Assembly: GCF_003952945.1 (NCBI RefSeq) | Contig: NZ_QXGK01000002.1 | Coordinates: 62,001-126,000, forward strand | DNA from: Bifidobacterium samirii | Lineage (GTDB): Bacteria; Actinomycetota; Actinomycetes; Actinomycetales; Bifidobacteriaceae | Length of the DNA stretch: 64,000 bases | Direction of reading: 5' to 3' | Part shown: positions 20,466 to 29,535 of the stretch, piece by piece | Layout of the letters: each line of letters begins with the position of its first letter | Position numbering within the stretch: the stretch's first letter is position 1 | The notes under the pieces: model-generated | Database searches by the model: none | Seen by the model: the letters and a program-made list of their open reading frames with translations, nothing else | What the model was told of the DNA's origin: nothing | Translations under genes and position numbers: made by a program

Positions 20466-20912
20466 TCACTCGGCGACGACCTTGACGGTGAAGGACGCGA
20501 CGATCTCCGGGTGCAGGGTGACCTTGACCGGGAACTCGCCGGTGGTCTTGATGGCCTCGACCTCGATGTTCTTCGGGTTGACGGAGACCTTGTCGGCCAG
20601 AGCGAGGGCGATCTTGTCGGCGGACACGCCACCGAACAGCTTGCCGGACTCGGACACCTTGGCGGCAATCTCGACGACGGAGCCCTCGATGAGCTCCTTG
20701 CCGGCGACGGCCTCCTCGCGGGTGGCGACGGCCTTGGCCAGACGGGCACGCTTCATGGCCTCGATCTGGGCGGCGGCACCCTTGGACCAGGCGAAGGCCA
20801 GGCCCTGCGGGACCAGGTAGTTGCGGGCGTAGCCGGCCTTGACCTCGACGACGTCACCGGAGTGACCGAGGTTGGCGACGGTGGCGGTGAGAATGACCTT
20901 GGTGTTAGCCAT
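20466..20912 (-). CDS. rplI: 50S ribosomal protein L9
   Basis: L9 binds 23S rRNA at the base of the L1 stalk. The 148-residue product has the two-domain form: N-terminal domain with [36 protein letters not shown]-type signature, a long connecting helix (about 42-75), and the C-terminal domain with [16 protein letters not shown]. It is the last gene of the rpsF operon and starts 19 bp behind rpsR. Confidence 0.97.
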   Translation of the reverse strand: MANTKVILTATVANLGHSGDVVEVKAGYARNYLVPQGLAFAWSKGAAAQIEAMKRARLAKAVATREEAVAGKELIEGSVVEIAAKVSESGKLFGGVSADKIALALADKVSVNPKNIEVEAIKTTGEFPVKVTLHPEIVASFTVKVVAE

Positions 20913-20931
20913 GTTCTTCTACCTCTCTCAA

Positions 20932-21180
20932 TCAGCGGCCGGAAGTGGCGTACGGCAGCAGGGCCATCTCGCGGGCGTTCTTGATCGCCTTCGAGATCTC
21001 GCGCTGCTCCTGCACGGACACGCCGGTGATACGACGGGAACGGATCTTGCCGCGATCGGAGATGAACTTGCGCAGCAGCGCGACGTCCTTGTAATCGATC
21101 TCGGTGACCTTGGCGGCCTTCAGCGGATTCGGCTTCTTCTTGAACGGCTTGACCGGCGGTTGCGGCCTCTTGCGGGACAT
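20932..21180 (-). CDS. rpsR: 30S ribosomal protein S18
   Basis: The 82-residue product has the S18 core [20 protein letters not shown] followed by [31 protein letters not shown]. The N-terminus is basic and has no zinc-type cysteines (C-minus form). S18 pairs with S6 on the 30S platform, which fits the operon. The start ATG at 21180 is preceded by AAAGGAG. Confidence 0.97.
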   Translation of the reverse strand: MSRKRPQPPVKPFKKKPNPLKAAKVTEIDYKDVALLRKFISDRGKIRSRRITGVSVQEQREISKAIKNAREMALLPYATSGR

Positions 21181-21287
21181 GATGTTCTCCTTTAAAACGT
21201 TAGGTTATTCGCTTCGTAGGCGGGCGGCGCACCTGCGCCGCCTCGCGTCGTCGGCGCCGATGACGTCGACTGATGGGTAGGCCCGGC

Positions 21288-21929
21288 TCAGAACTCCGGC
21301 TCGTCGGAGGCGCCGAAGTCGGTGCCGCCGCCGAAGGTCGAGAATCCGTCGTTGCCGGTGTCGGGGGTGCTCCACGGGTCGACCGCGGGCGCCTGCTGCT
21401 GGACGGGGGCCTGCTGCATCGCGGGAGCGCCACCGGAGTAGCCGGCGCCTCCCTGATAGCCGCCCTGGTATCCGGCGCCGCCGGAATAGCCGGCGTTGCC
21501 GAATCCGTTGCCGCCCTGCGCGCCGCCGAAGCCGCCGTTGCGGCCGGCGAAGCCGCCCTGGCCGCCGGAAGTGCGGGTGACCTGGGCGGTCGCGTAGCGC
21601 AGGGACGGGCCGATCTCGTCGACCTGCATCTCCACCACGGTGCGGGTGGAGCCGTCCTGGGCCTGGTAGGAGCGCTGCTGGAGTCGGCCCTGCGCGATCA
21701 CGCGCATGCCCTTGGACAGGGACTGGGCGCAGTGGTCGGCCAGGTCACGCCATGCCGAGCAGCGCATGAACAGCGCCTGACCGTCCTCGAACTGGCCGGT
21801 CTGGCGGTTGTAGTTGCGCGGCGTCGAAGCGATGGTGAAGCTCGCGACGTTCGCGCCGGAACCGGTGGTGCGCAGCTCGGGGTCGGCGGTGAGATTGCCG
21901 ACCACGGTGATAATCGTTTCGCCTGCCAT
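21288..21929 (-). CDS. ssb: Single-stranded DNA-binding protein
   Basis: The 213-residue product has the OB-fold (about 1-115; [46 protein letters not shown]), a long Gly/Gln-rich disordered linker (about 120-190), and an acidic tip ending DEPEF that stands for the partner-binding tail. AGGAAGG lies upstream of the ATG at 21929. It sits between rpsF and rpsR, the common order. Confidence 0.96.
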   Translation of the reverse strand: MAGETIITVVGNLTADPELRTTGSGANVASFTIASTPRNYNRQTGQFEDGQALFMRCSAWRDLADHCAQSLSKGMRVIAQGRLQQRSYQAQDGSTRTVVEMQVDEIGPSLRYATAQVTRTSGGQGGFAGRNGGFGGAQGGNGFGNAGYSGGAGYQGGYQGGAGYSGGAPAMQQAPVQQQAPAVDPWSTPDTGNDGFSTFGGGTDFGASDEPEF

Positions 21930-22009
21930 GACGTTACCTTCCTGGATGCCTATCCGGCGTTGCCGCGCCGGTGACGTGCCTACGTGGTTCAGCTTGCGCT
22001 GAGGGAAGC

Positions 22010-22306
22010 TTACTTGGCGTCCTTACGAAGGATCTTCGTACGGATCACGGACTCGTTGAGGTTGAGCACACGGTCGAGCTCATCGCTGGTAGCGGGCTCG
22101 CAGGTGTAGTTCACCACGACGTAGTTGCCTTCGGTCTTGCCGGCGATCTCGTAAGCGAGCTTGCGGCGTCCCCAGATATCGGTGTTCTCGACGGAACCAC
22201 CTTCCTTGGTGACGAGCTCCAGATACTGCTCGGTCAGCTTCTTCAGACCGCGCTCATCCAGCTCGGGATCGGCAATGAACATCAGTTCGTACTTATGCGC
22301 AGACAT
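22010..22306 (-). CDS. rpsF: 30S ribosomal protein S6
   Basis: The 98-residue product starts [18 protein letters not shown] and contains [28 protein letters not shown], standard S6. The internal ATG at 22306 is chosen because AGGAGGTG lies directly upstream; 43 upstream codons are not coding. It heads the rpsF-ssb-rpsR-rplI operon, divergent from prs. Confidence 0.97.
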   Translation of the reverse strand: MSAHKYELMFIADPELDERGLKKLTEQYLELVTKEGGSVENTDIWGRRKLAYEIAGKTEGNYVVVNYTCEPATSDELDRVLNLNESVIRTKILRKDAK

Positions 22307-22448
22307 CACCCACCTCCTTCGGACTATTCGGCCACGGACGTTCCGTGGCAGGAGTGTGTTCACGCGTCGCCCGTCCTGAGGCGGGCAACCTGTACAGACT
22401 ATCCCGGGCGCCGGACTTTGCCGGGCGCGCCGCATCCTGCGCCGTTGT

Positions 22449-22454
22449 TATATT
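22449..22454 (+). promoter_or_regulatory. Candidate -10 element for prs
   Basis: TATATT at 22449-22454 lies 75 bp before the prs ATG, in the divergent rpsF/prs interval. The -35 region is not obvious. Confidence 0.4.
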
Positions 22455-22528
22455 GGACTACGGCTTCCTAGCGGCCACTGACCCCATATATAGACCCGCT
22501 TGAGACGAAAGTGAAAGGCGCACCTGAC

Positions 22529-23542
22529 ATGTCGGCGATTCTCGAAGGCACCCCGGATAAGCGACTCGCGCTGGTGACCGGCCGCGCATACCCGGAACTG
22601 GCCACCGAAGTGGCGAAGTACATCGGCACGGAGGTGCTGGAGACCACCGCCTACGACTTCGCCAACGGCGAGATGTACGTGCGGTTCACCGAGCCGGTGC
22701 GCGGCGCCGACGTGTTCGTGCTGCAGTCGCACGCCGAATCGATCAACAAGTGGATCATGGAGCAGCTGCTGATGATCGACGCGCTCAAGCGCGCCTCCGC
22801 CCGCTCCATCACCGTCGTCGCCCCGTTCCTCGGCTATTCGCGCCAGGACAAGAAGCATCTGGGCCGCGAGCCCATCACCTCCCGTCTGATCTTCGACCTG
22901 TTCCGTTCCGCCGGCGCCGACCGCATGATGACCGTCGACCTGCACGCCGCCCAGGAGCAGGGCTTCTTCGACGGCCCGGTCGACCATCTGACCGCCACGC
23001 CGGTCCTGCTCGACTACGTGCGCGGCACGCTGCCGCTGGAGAACGCCACCGTCGTCTCCCCCGACGCCGGCCGCATCAAGGTCTCCGAGCGCTGGGCCGC
23101 CAAGCTCGGCAACCTGCCGCTCGCGTTCATCCACAAGACCCGCGACACGACCCGTCCGAACTGCGCCACCGCGCACGGCATCATCGGCGAGGTCGACGGC
23201 CGTGACTGCATCGTCGTCGACGACATGATCGACACCGCCGGCACGATCTGCGAGGCGGTGCGGACGCTGCGCAACGCCGGCGCCGCGTCCGTCACGCTCG
23301 TCGCGACCCACGGCCTGCTGTCCGGCCCGGCGATCGAGCGTCTGCGCGACTGCGGCGCGCGCGAGATCATCGTCACCGACACCGTGCCGGTGCCCGAGGA
23401 GAAGCGTCTGCCGAACATGACGGTCCTGTCGATCGCGCCGCTGCTGGCCGCCGGCATCCGCTCCGTGTTCGAATCCAGCTCCTTCACGAACCTGCTTGAA
23501 GGACTGCCGTCGGACATGCGTCCGCGCAACATCTACGCCTGA
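22529..23542 (+). CDS. prs: Ribose-phosphate pyrophosphokinase
   Basis: PRPP synthetase makes PRPP from ribose-5-phosphate and ATP for nucleotide, His and Trp synthesis. The 337-residue product has FANGEMYVRFTEPVRGADVFVLQS, PYFGYSRQDKK-like PFLGYSRQDKK, the divalent-cation motif MMTVDLHAAQEQGFF, and the PRPP loop DCIVVDDMIDTAGTI. The ATG at 22529 is used; a GTG at 22511 in frame is an alternative. Confidence 0.96.
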   Translation: MSAILEGTPDKRLALVTGRAYPELATEVAKYIGTEVLETTAYDFANGEMYVRFTEPVRGADVFVLQSHAESINKWIMEQLLMIDALKRASARSITVVAPFLGYSRQDKKHLGREPITSRLIFDLFRSAGADRMMTVDLHAAQEQGFFDGPVDHLTATPVLLDYVRGTLPLENATVVSPDAGRIKVSERWAAKLGNLPLAFIHKTRDTTRPNCATAHGIIGEVDGRDCIVVDDMIDTAGTICEAVRTLRNAGAASVTLVATHGLLSGPAIERLRDCGAREIIVTDTVPVPEEKRLPNMTVLSIAPLLAAGIRSVFESSSFTNLLEGLPSDMRPRNIYA

Positions 23543-23728
23543 TTCATCCGACTTCCGGTCCGAACGGCCGGTGCCGACGAACGCATCGTCGACGCCGGCC
23601 GTTCGCATTTCCGGGACGGCGGGGCGCCTGGCCCGTGCCGCTCGATGCCGCCCGCACCCAGGTCACCTTCCGGCTCGTGCGCTAGACTGTCAGGCGGAAA
23701 CAGCACATCCCCAATGAAAGGTTTCACC

Positions 23729-24907
23729 ATGGCGGAAGCAATGCAGTATCCGGATCTGGTGGTGGTGGGCGCCGGCCTGTTCGGCCTGACGGTCGCCCAG
23801 CAGGCGGCGGAGCGATGCGGCGCGAGCGTGCGCGTCATCGACATCCGCGACCATATCGGAGGCAACGCGTACTCGTACTTCGACGAGGAGACCGGCGCCG
23901 AGATCCACAAGTACGGCGCGCACCTGTTCCACACGTCCAACGCGCGTGTGTGGGAGTACGTCAACCGCTTCACCGAGTTCACCGACTACGTGCACCGCGT
24001 CTACGCCACGCACGACGGCGAGGTGTACCCGCTGCCGACCAACCTGGGCACGATCAACCAGTTCTTCCGCGCCCACTACACGCCCGCCGAGGCCAAGGCG
24101 CTCATCGAGGAGCAGGCCGGCGAGCTGGCCGGCACCGACCCGCAGAACCTCAACGACAAGGGCATCCAGCTGATCGGCCGCCCGCTGTACGAGGCGTTCA
24201 TCAAGAACTACACCGCCAAGCAGTGGCAGACCGACCCGGCCGACCTGCCGGCCGACATCATCAAGCGTCTGCCGGTGCGCTACAACTACGACAACCGCTA
24301 CTTCAAGGACACGTGGGAGGGCCTGCCCAAGGACGGCTACACCGCGTGGATGGAGCGCATGGTCGCCGACCCGCGCATCGAGGTGTCGCTCGGCGTCGAC
24401 TTCTTCGACGAGTCGCAGCCGTTCAACAAGGCCGCGCTGCAGGCCGCCGGCGTGCCGGTCGTCTACACCGGCCCGATCGACCGCTACTTCGACTATGCGC
24501 TGGGCGATCTCAAGTGGCGCACCGTCGACTTCAAGGAGGTCCGCTACGACGAGGACGACCACTTCGGCTGCCCGGTCATGAACTTCTCCGACGCCGACGT
24601 GCCGTACACGCGCGCCATCGAGTTCAAGAACTTCAACCCGGAACGCCGCGAGCAGCAGAATCACGAGAGGACCGTGGTGTGGGAGGAGTACAGCCGCTTC
24701 GCCGAGCGCGGCGACGAACCGTACTATCCGATCAACACCGAGGCCGACAAGGCGCTGTACGAACGCTACGCCGAGCTGGCCGCCGCCGAACCGAAGACCG
24801 TGTTCGGCGGACGTCTGGGCACATACAAGTACTACGACATGCACAACGTCATCGACACGGCCCTGACCGCCTTCGACGAGCAGGTCCTCCCGCTCATCGC
24901 CGACTGA
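23729..24907 (+). CDS. glf: UDP-galactopyranose mutase
   Basis: This flavoenzyme converts UDP-galactopyranose to UDP-galactofuranose, the donor for galactofuranosyltransferases. The 392-residue product has the FAD-binding LVVVGAGLFGLTVAQQ, DIRDHIGGNAYSYFDEETG, IHKYGAHLFHTSN, NYTAKQWQTDPADLP, and DRYFDYALGDLKWRT. AAAGG lies 8-12 nt before the ATG at 23729; an ATG at 23714 is an alternative. Its partner is probably the GlfT2-like enzyme at 32314, 7.4 kb away. Confidence 0.95.
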   Translation: MAEAMQYPDLVVVGAGLFGLTVAQQAAERCGASVRVIDIRDHIGGNAYSYFDEETGAEIHKYGAHLFHTSNARVWEYVNRFTEFTDYVHRVYATHDGEVYPLPTNLGTINQFFRAHYTPAEAKALIEEQAGELAGTDPQNLNDKGIQLIGRPLYEAFIKNYTAKQWQTDPADLPADIIKRLPVRYNYDNRYFKDTWEGLPKDGYTAWMERMVADPRIEVSLGVDFFDESQPFNKAALQAAGVPVVYTGPIDRYFDYALGDLKWRTVDFKEVRYDEDDHFGCPVMNFSDADVPYTRAIEFKNFNPERREQQNHERTVVWEEYSRFAERGDEPYYPINTEADKALYERYAELAAAEPKTVFGGRLGTYKYYDMHNVIDTALTAFDEQVLPLIAD

Positions 24908-24940
24908 CGCCGCACAGCCCGTAGAAGGACGACGCACGCC

Positions 24941-25420
24941 ATGCAGATCGACATCATCGCCGTAGGCAAGGTCAAGGAGGCCTACCTGCGCGACGCCATC
25001 GCCGAATATTCGAAGCGGATGGGACGCTACTGCCGTCTCAACGTCATCGAGGTCGCCGACGAGAAGACGCCCGACCACGCCTCCGAAGGCGTGGAGCGTC
25101 AGATCCGCGCCAAGGAGGGCGAGCGCATCGCCAAACACCTGCGCGACGGCGCGTACGTCATCGCATTGGCGATTGACGGCGCGATGCTCTCCTCGGAGGG
25201 CCTCGCCGCGCGCATCGACGAACTGGGCGTGCGCGGCGTGAGCCATATCCAGCTCGTCATCGGCGGGTCGATCGGTCTGGACGATGCGATTCTGCGACGC
25301 GCCGACTTCAAGCTGAGCTTCTCCAGGATGACATTCCCGCATCAGCTGATGCGCGTCATTCTGCTCGAGCAGCTCTACCGCGCGTACAAGATCAACGCGG
25401 GCGAGCCGTACCACAAGTAG
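24941..25420 (+). CDS. rlmH: 23S rRNA (pseudouridine1915-N3)-methyltransferase
   Basis: RlmH methylates pseudouridine 1915 of 23S rRNA in the assembled 70S ribosome. The 159-residue product has the small SPOUT fold: MQIDIIAVGKVKEAYL, LAIDGAMLSSEGLAARI, the SAM knot LVIGGSIGLDDAIL, and the fixed end FPHQLMRVILLEQLYRAYKINAGEPYHK. GAAGGACG lies upstream. It follows glf by 33 bp and is probably co-transcribed. Confidence 0.96.
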   Translation: MQIDIIAVGKVKEAYLRDAIAEYSKRMGRYCRLNVIEVADEKTPDHASEGVERQIRAKEGERIAKHLRDGAYVIALAIDGAMLSSEGLAARIDELGVRGVSHIQLVIGGSIGLDDAILRRADFKLSFSRMTFPHQLMRVILLEQLYRAYKINAGEPYHK

Positions 25421-25455
25421 GCGCGGCGCAACGGGCGGGATGACCGTCCCCGATA

Positions 25456-25492
25456 CGGCGGTCGACGCGACGACATGTCGCGTCGACCGCCG
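25456..25492 (+). terminator. Hairpin behind rlmH
   Basis: CGGCGGTCGACGCGA (25456-25470) pairs with TCGCGTCGACCGCCG (25478-25492) over 15 bp. It lies between convergent genes. Confidence 0.7.
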
Positions 25493-25582
25493 TCGTATGT
25501 CGACGCGGCGCAACGGGCCGCGGCGTTCCGACTGGGTGCCGTCCGGCTGTCCTCCGACCGCTGAATCGGTTACGTTCGGCAG

Positions 25583-26224
25583 TCAGTCGTCGGGATGCAG
25601 GACGCGGTACTGCGACGACCATCGCATGCGCGGAGCCGGCGTCACATGCACGGTGCCGGCCGCGGCCATCGGCGAAGCGGCGGTGATCACGGTCGATGCG
25701 ACCGCCGGCATCGCGCCCAGCGTCGGCGGATTGCCGTCGTGTGCGGCCGCAGTCGCCGCGTGATTGACGTGGATGACGCGCGACGAGCGCTCCACGCGCA
25801 CGCGTTCGCCGGTGTCGACGTCCTCGTCGGCCGGCGATGCCGACGCGGCCGGCGATGCGGCGACCCGTACGACGGGCCCGGTGATCGGTCGGATGCGCCC
25901 CGTATTGCTGGGGAAGAAGCTGGGCGGGGGGACGGGGATCGTGGTGCGCGATCGCAGGCCGTCGCCGGACGCGGCTCCCCCGTCTGCGGTGTTTCCGGAT
26001 GCTCCGGCGGGGTCCTCCATCGTCGCCGACGCGGTCGCGGCGGCCAGGCCGGCCAACGCCGCCGATCCGGATAGACCGGCCATCTCGGCGACGTCGGACG
26101 CTCCGACGAACGGGTTCCCGGCGACGACGGTGTCGTCGGGGTCGACGTCGAATGGGGAGACGACGATCGGGCAGGTCGCCATCATGGCGTCCGCATCATC
26201 GGACGGTTCCTCGGCTTCGGCCAT
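25583..26224 (-). CDS. Hypothetical low-complexity protein
   Basis: I do not recognise this 213-residue product. It is rich in Ala, Pro, Ser and Asp with no clear fold, no signal peptide and no membrane segment. A hydrophobic stretch DVAEMAGLSGSAALAGLAA lies near residue 45 and a basic patch RVRVERSSRVIHVNH near 140. AGGGAG lies 6 nt upstream of the ATG at 26224, which is the main support for a real gene. An inverted repeat TGAGAC/GTCTCA at 26241-26254 lies in its promoter region. Confidence 0.5.
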   Translation of the reverse strand: MAEAEEPSDDADAMMATCPIVVSPFDVDPDDTVVAGNPFVGASDVAEMAGLSGSAALAGLAAATASATMEDPAGASGNTADGGAASGDGLRSRTTIPVPPPSFFPSNTGRIRPITGPVVRVAASPAASASPADEDVDTGERVRVERSSRVIHVNHAATAAAHDGNPPTLGAMPAVASTVITAASPMAAAGTVHVTPAPRMRWSSQYRVLHPDD

Positions 26225-26390
26225 ATCATCTCCCTCGCAGTGAGACTCGTCTCAACACCTTGTACGAGGCTATCGCCACGTCTCCCGAAGTTGGCGCCGA
26301 CACGGCGTTTCATACGCAACCTCCGCACACCCGGGGCGGTTTTGCGAGGATGCGGGCTGAGGCAAGCCGCGACACGCCGAGTCGGACAGC

Positions 26391-26417
26391 AAAACGAACA
26401 TGACTGATGTTCGTTTT
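26391..26417. promoter_or_regulatory. Perfect 11-bp inverted repeat in a gene-free 512-bp gap
   Basis: AAAACGAACAT (26391-26401) and ATGTTCGTTTT (26407-26417) flank GACTG. A further GCGAACATTG half-site follows at 26427-26436. The gap between the divergent genes at 26224 and 26737 is AT-richer than its surroundings and holds no other gene I can support. The element could be a repressor operator or, on the plus strand, a U-tailed hairpin. It is not the standard LexA spacing. Confidence 0.5.
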
Positions 26418-26736
26418 TGTCACCAGCGAACATTGCACCCGCGCAATTGATTTCATTGGGACATTACGGCGACAGTCAGCTCCTCCAACGATAGAAAGCG
26501 CACATTCACAAGGATTTTCGCACATCAAAACCGTGATAGCGTTATCCCCGTCACCAAACAGGACAAGGCAATCCTCCGAATATCGGCACGACATGACGGT
26601 GTGAGAACACACACAGTCATGTGCGATTTCGGATCCGCACACCGGAACCGAGGGCCCCCGCGACCCGCCATCCGGCGAGGGAACACGCCACCCGACCCAT
26701 CGCGCCGTCACCGGCGCACGACCATAAGGAACAGTC

Positions 26737-27153
26737 ATGGCAGACAACAAGGTCATCACCGTCAACACCGCGATGTTCGGCGAGGACGCCGATGCGAAGA
26801 CCGCCGCAGCGAACAAGGTCGCCCGCGAATTCGGCATCGGCGACGAGGCGCTGGCCGCCGTCGAGGACTTCAAGCAGGCGCTCACCGACCACAACGCCTG
26901 GGACCTGCCCTTCATGGGCTACGTCAACGAGGACGGCTACGGCTACGCGTACGTGCCGGACCAGGCCATCGCCCCGCCGCACTGGGACGCCCATCAGGCG
27001 TTCAAGAACCTGCCGACCGACGTCCAGACCGCGTTCGCGATCCGCATGCTCTTCACCCACCGCGACGTCGACCGCTACGGCGCCAACATGTACCTGCACT
27101 ACGAGCGCGGCTTCACCATCCGCTTCGAGGGCCCCGGCTCCAACAACTACTGA
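26737..27153 (+). CDS. Conserved-looking hypothetical protein
   Basis: I do not recognise this 138-residue cytosolic product (MADNKVITVNTAMFGEDADA). It is acidic, with a helical N-terminus, then an aromatic-rich central part with GYVNEDGYGYAYVPDQAIAPPHWD and HRDVDRYGANMYLHYERG. The even codon use, the AAGGAACAG ribosome binding site and the hairpins behind it support a real and perhaps well-expressed gene. It has no membrane segment or signal peptide. Function unknown. Confidence 0.72.
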   Translation: MADNKVITVNTAMFGEDADAKTAAANKVAREFGIGDEALAAVEDFKQALTDHNAWDLPFMGYVNEDGYGYAYVPDQAIAPPHWDAHQAFKNLPTDVQTAFAIRMLFTHRDVDRYGANMYLHYERGFTIRFEGPGSNNY

Positions 27154-27163
27154 TCGGACCGGT

Positions 27164-27250
27164 CCGGGGGTGGGGCGGGCGGCCATCCGCCCCACCCCGG
27201 AAAACCCACGCGTCGGGTGTGCCGTCGTCAATGGCGCCGACGGCACACCC
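27164..27250 (+). terminator. Two hairpins in tandem
   Basis: The first pairs 27164-27178 with 27187-27200 (G-rich arm with one bulge). The second pairs GGGTGTGCCGTCG (27215-27227) with CGACGGCACACCC (27238-27250). They end the preceding gene; the rest of the gap up to tRNA-Ser holds nothing else I can name. Confidence 0.65.
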
Positions 27251-27466
27251 GGCGCCCCGATCCCCACCGCATGTCGACGCGATAGCAGCCCGCCGGACCC
27301 TAGGACAGCCGGCCGTCACATGCCCGAATCCGCCCAGCAACCACCCGACAACCACCCGACAACCATCGCGACACGCCCGAAACACACGCCGATTTGGCAT
27401 ATGCGATGACTGCCGCTATTCTTTTCTAATTGTGTGCTGAAGCGTTCACGCAGAAGCAACACGAAT

Positions 27467-27554
27467 GGAGGATTCGCCTAGTGGTCTATGGCGCACGCTT
27501 GGAAAGCGTGTTGGTGTAACAGCCTCACGAGTTCGAATCTCGTATCCTCCGCCA
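27467..27554 (+). tRNA. tRNA-Ser (GGA)
   Basis: Acceptor arm GGAGGAT/ATCCTCC, anticodon stem around loop CTTGGAAAG-type with anticodon GGA, a long variable arm (class II), T-arm GAGTTCGAATCTC, and encoded CCA at 27552-27554. Its 3' end is duplicated at 29313, which marks it as an integration target. Confidence 0.95.
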
Positions 27555-27582
27555 CCAAGGCTTCCGGCGACGGAAGCCTTTT
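27538..27582 (+). repeat. attL-like copy of a 45-nt direct repeat (tRNA-Ser 3' end)
   Basis: The 3' end of tRNA-Ser together with its terminator stem is repeated at 29313-29357 with a single mismatch (27555 C, 29330 T). The two copies frame a 1775-bp period. Confidence 0.85.
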
Positions 27583-27584
27583 TC
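27557..27584 (+). terminator. Terminator of tRNA-Ser
   Basis: AAGGCTTCCG (27557-27566), loop GCGA, CGGAAGCCTT (27571-27580), then a T-run. Confidence 0.9.
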
Positions 27585-27676
27585 GTTTTCCCGACAGCGA
27601 CACTGGAGTCAGGTCACCCCGAAAGGTGCGACCGCATCCGATACACTGGTTGTCACACGGCCGGCAAGGGGAAGAC

Positions 27677-29233
27677 ATGAATGCAACGGAACTGGAATCC
27701 ATACTTGGTCAAGGAGAAGGCGTCTCCATCGAGTTCAAGCGCTGCGGAGTCCAGCCCGAGGCGGATGTGTTCGAAACGGTATGCTCCTTCAACAACCGGT
27801 TCGGCGGTTCGATCTACCTTGGTGTGCTCGATGACGGCACCGTCGAAGGCGTCAATCGTTCACAGGCCATAGCCATCGAACGTAATCTCGTAAACGTGGT
27901 CGGCAATCCCAAACTGTTCAACGTCGCGCCGGCCATCGAGACCGAACGTATCGAATACGACGGCAGGCTTGTGATCCGCATATGGGTCCCCGCCGGCCCC
28001 ACCGTCGTCAGTTTCAAGCATGTGATCTACGATCGGGTGGCCGATGTGGACCGCCGCATCACCAGCGAAGCGCAAATCGCACAGATGCACATCCGCAAGC
28101 AGAACCATTTCAGCGAACAGCGCGTGTACCGGTACCTCACACCATCCGATTTCAGGTTCGACCTGTTGCCGCGCGTGCGCAAGATGGCCACGTTGAAGAC
28201 ACCCGGCCACCCGTAGGCCGAAATGGATGACATGGAGCTGATGCGCAGCGCCGACCTGTACGGCGTGAACTACGACACCGGCGAGGAAGGGTTTAACCTT
28301 GCTGCCGTGATGCTGCTCGGCAAGGACGAGGTCATCTCGCGCATCGCGTCCGCCTATAGGACCGACGTGATTGTGCGCCGCGAGAATCTGGATCGCTACG
28401 ATGACCGACTCATCGTGACCACGAATCTGATCGAGGCGCAAGCGCAGATCTCCGAGTTCGCGAAACGATACCTGCCCGACCGGTTCATGCTGGAAGGAGA
28501 CCAGACCGTCAGCCCCCGTGACATCATCATCCGCGAGCTGGTCTCGAATTTGATAATCCACCGCGAATTCGTCAGTCCGTACCCTGCAAAATTCCTCATC
28601 CTCAATGACGGCATCCACACGGAGAACGCGTCCAAAGCCATCTTCCAGGGACAACTCGCCATTACCAGTTTCAAACCGGTGTCCAAGAACCCGTTCATCG
28701 CGAAGTTCTTCCGCAATATCGGTCTGGCTGACGAACTCGGCAGCGGCATGCGCAATCTGTACAAGTACTCGAAGCCCTATTCCGGCAAGGACCCCATGCT
28801 CGACGACGGCGACGTGTTCGAGGCGTTCGTCCCCGTACGCTGGGTGGAGGGCAACCTCCCCCAAGATGGTATGACTGCTCATGAGGAGACCGGACATGAC
28901 CCGAATGAGCAGGGGAACAACCCGGATGAGACTGTAAATAAAACTGATGCGTGGGTCAATAATGACCCTGATAACCCGAATATTGACCCAAATGACCCTA
29001 ATAATGACCTTGAAACCGTAGACGACTTCGCAACACGAGAGTACATGTTGCTACGACTCATTCACGAGAATCCGGCAATCACCTACCGGCAGGCAGCGGC
29101 AATACTCAAGATTTCCGAGTCCACGGTGAAACGAACATTCCGAGCATTGCGCAACGCTAAATTCATCGAGCGTCAGGGATCCAGCAGACGCGGCTCATGG
29201 TGCATCCTCCCTCCGTCAAAGCACGTCGAATAA
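27677..29233 (+). pseudogene. AlbA/Schlafen-type ATP-binding regulator interrupted by one amber codon
   Basis: The full frame has 518 codons plus stop. N-terminal AlbA_2/SLFN-type domain: VSIEFKRCGVQPEADVFETVCSFNNRFGGSIYLGV. The middle carries a GHKL-like region (ELVSNLIIHREF, NIGLADELGSGMRNLYKYS). A low-complexity Asn/Asp/Pro stretch follows, then a C-terminal winged helix (ITYRQAAAILKISESTVKRTFRAL). At 28214-28216 an in-frame TAG splits it; both sides stay in the same frame and the context (HP-stop-AEMDDMELM) fits a TGG to TAG change. The ATG at 27677 follows AGGGGAAG. Such proteins are typical cargo of mobile DNA. A downstream ATG at 28223 could restart the second half. Confidence 0.85.
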
Positions 29234-29312
29234 GTACGATGATTGGGCTCGCAAGTCTGACAAAACGTAAAAACCAACAGGGAGTATGGCGCAGGCACTG
29301 TAAAGACCGGTG

Positions 29313-29357
29313 TCTCGTATCCTCCGCCATCAAGGCTTCCGGCGACGGAAGCCTTTT
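29313..29357 (+). repeat. attR-like copy of the tRNA-Ser 3' end
   Basis: Second copy of the 45-nt repeat. Just upstream (29284-29303) TATGGCGCA and TGTAAAG resemble the middle of the tRNA gene, so this may be a decayed, longer tRNA copy. Confidence 0.85.
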
Positions 29358-29535
29358 CGTTTGCCGCCCGGCTTCACCGGCGCCGTCCCGTGCGCAACCG
29401 ACCGGATGATGAACGAAGCAAGTACGATGGGTGAACTATTCCCCACGTTCGGCTACGATATGTCAGCGTGATTCGTTGGACGGCCAGCAATCGCACGACA
29501 TCATCGTAGGTTTTTCGAGTTCACGGATGGGTGTA

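Noticed and set aside
22307-22528. S6:S18-binding leader RNA for rpsF
   Set aside because: Such leaders are known, but I could not find a convincing fold by eye.
26182-26433. Small minus-strand open frame in front of the low-complexity gene
   Set aside because: No ribosome binding site, and the sequence has Cys/Arg-rich shadow character.
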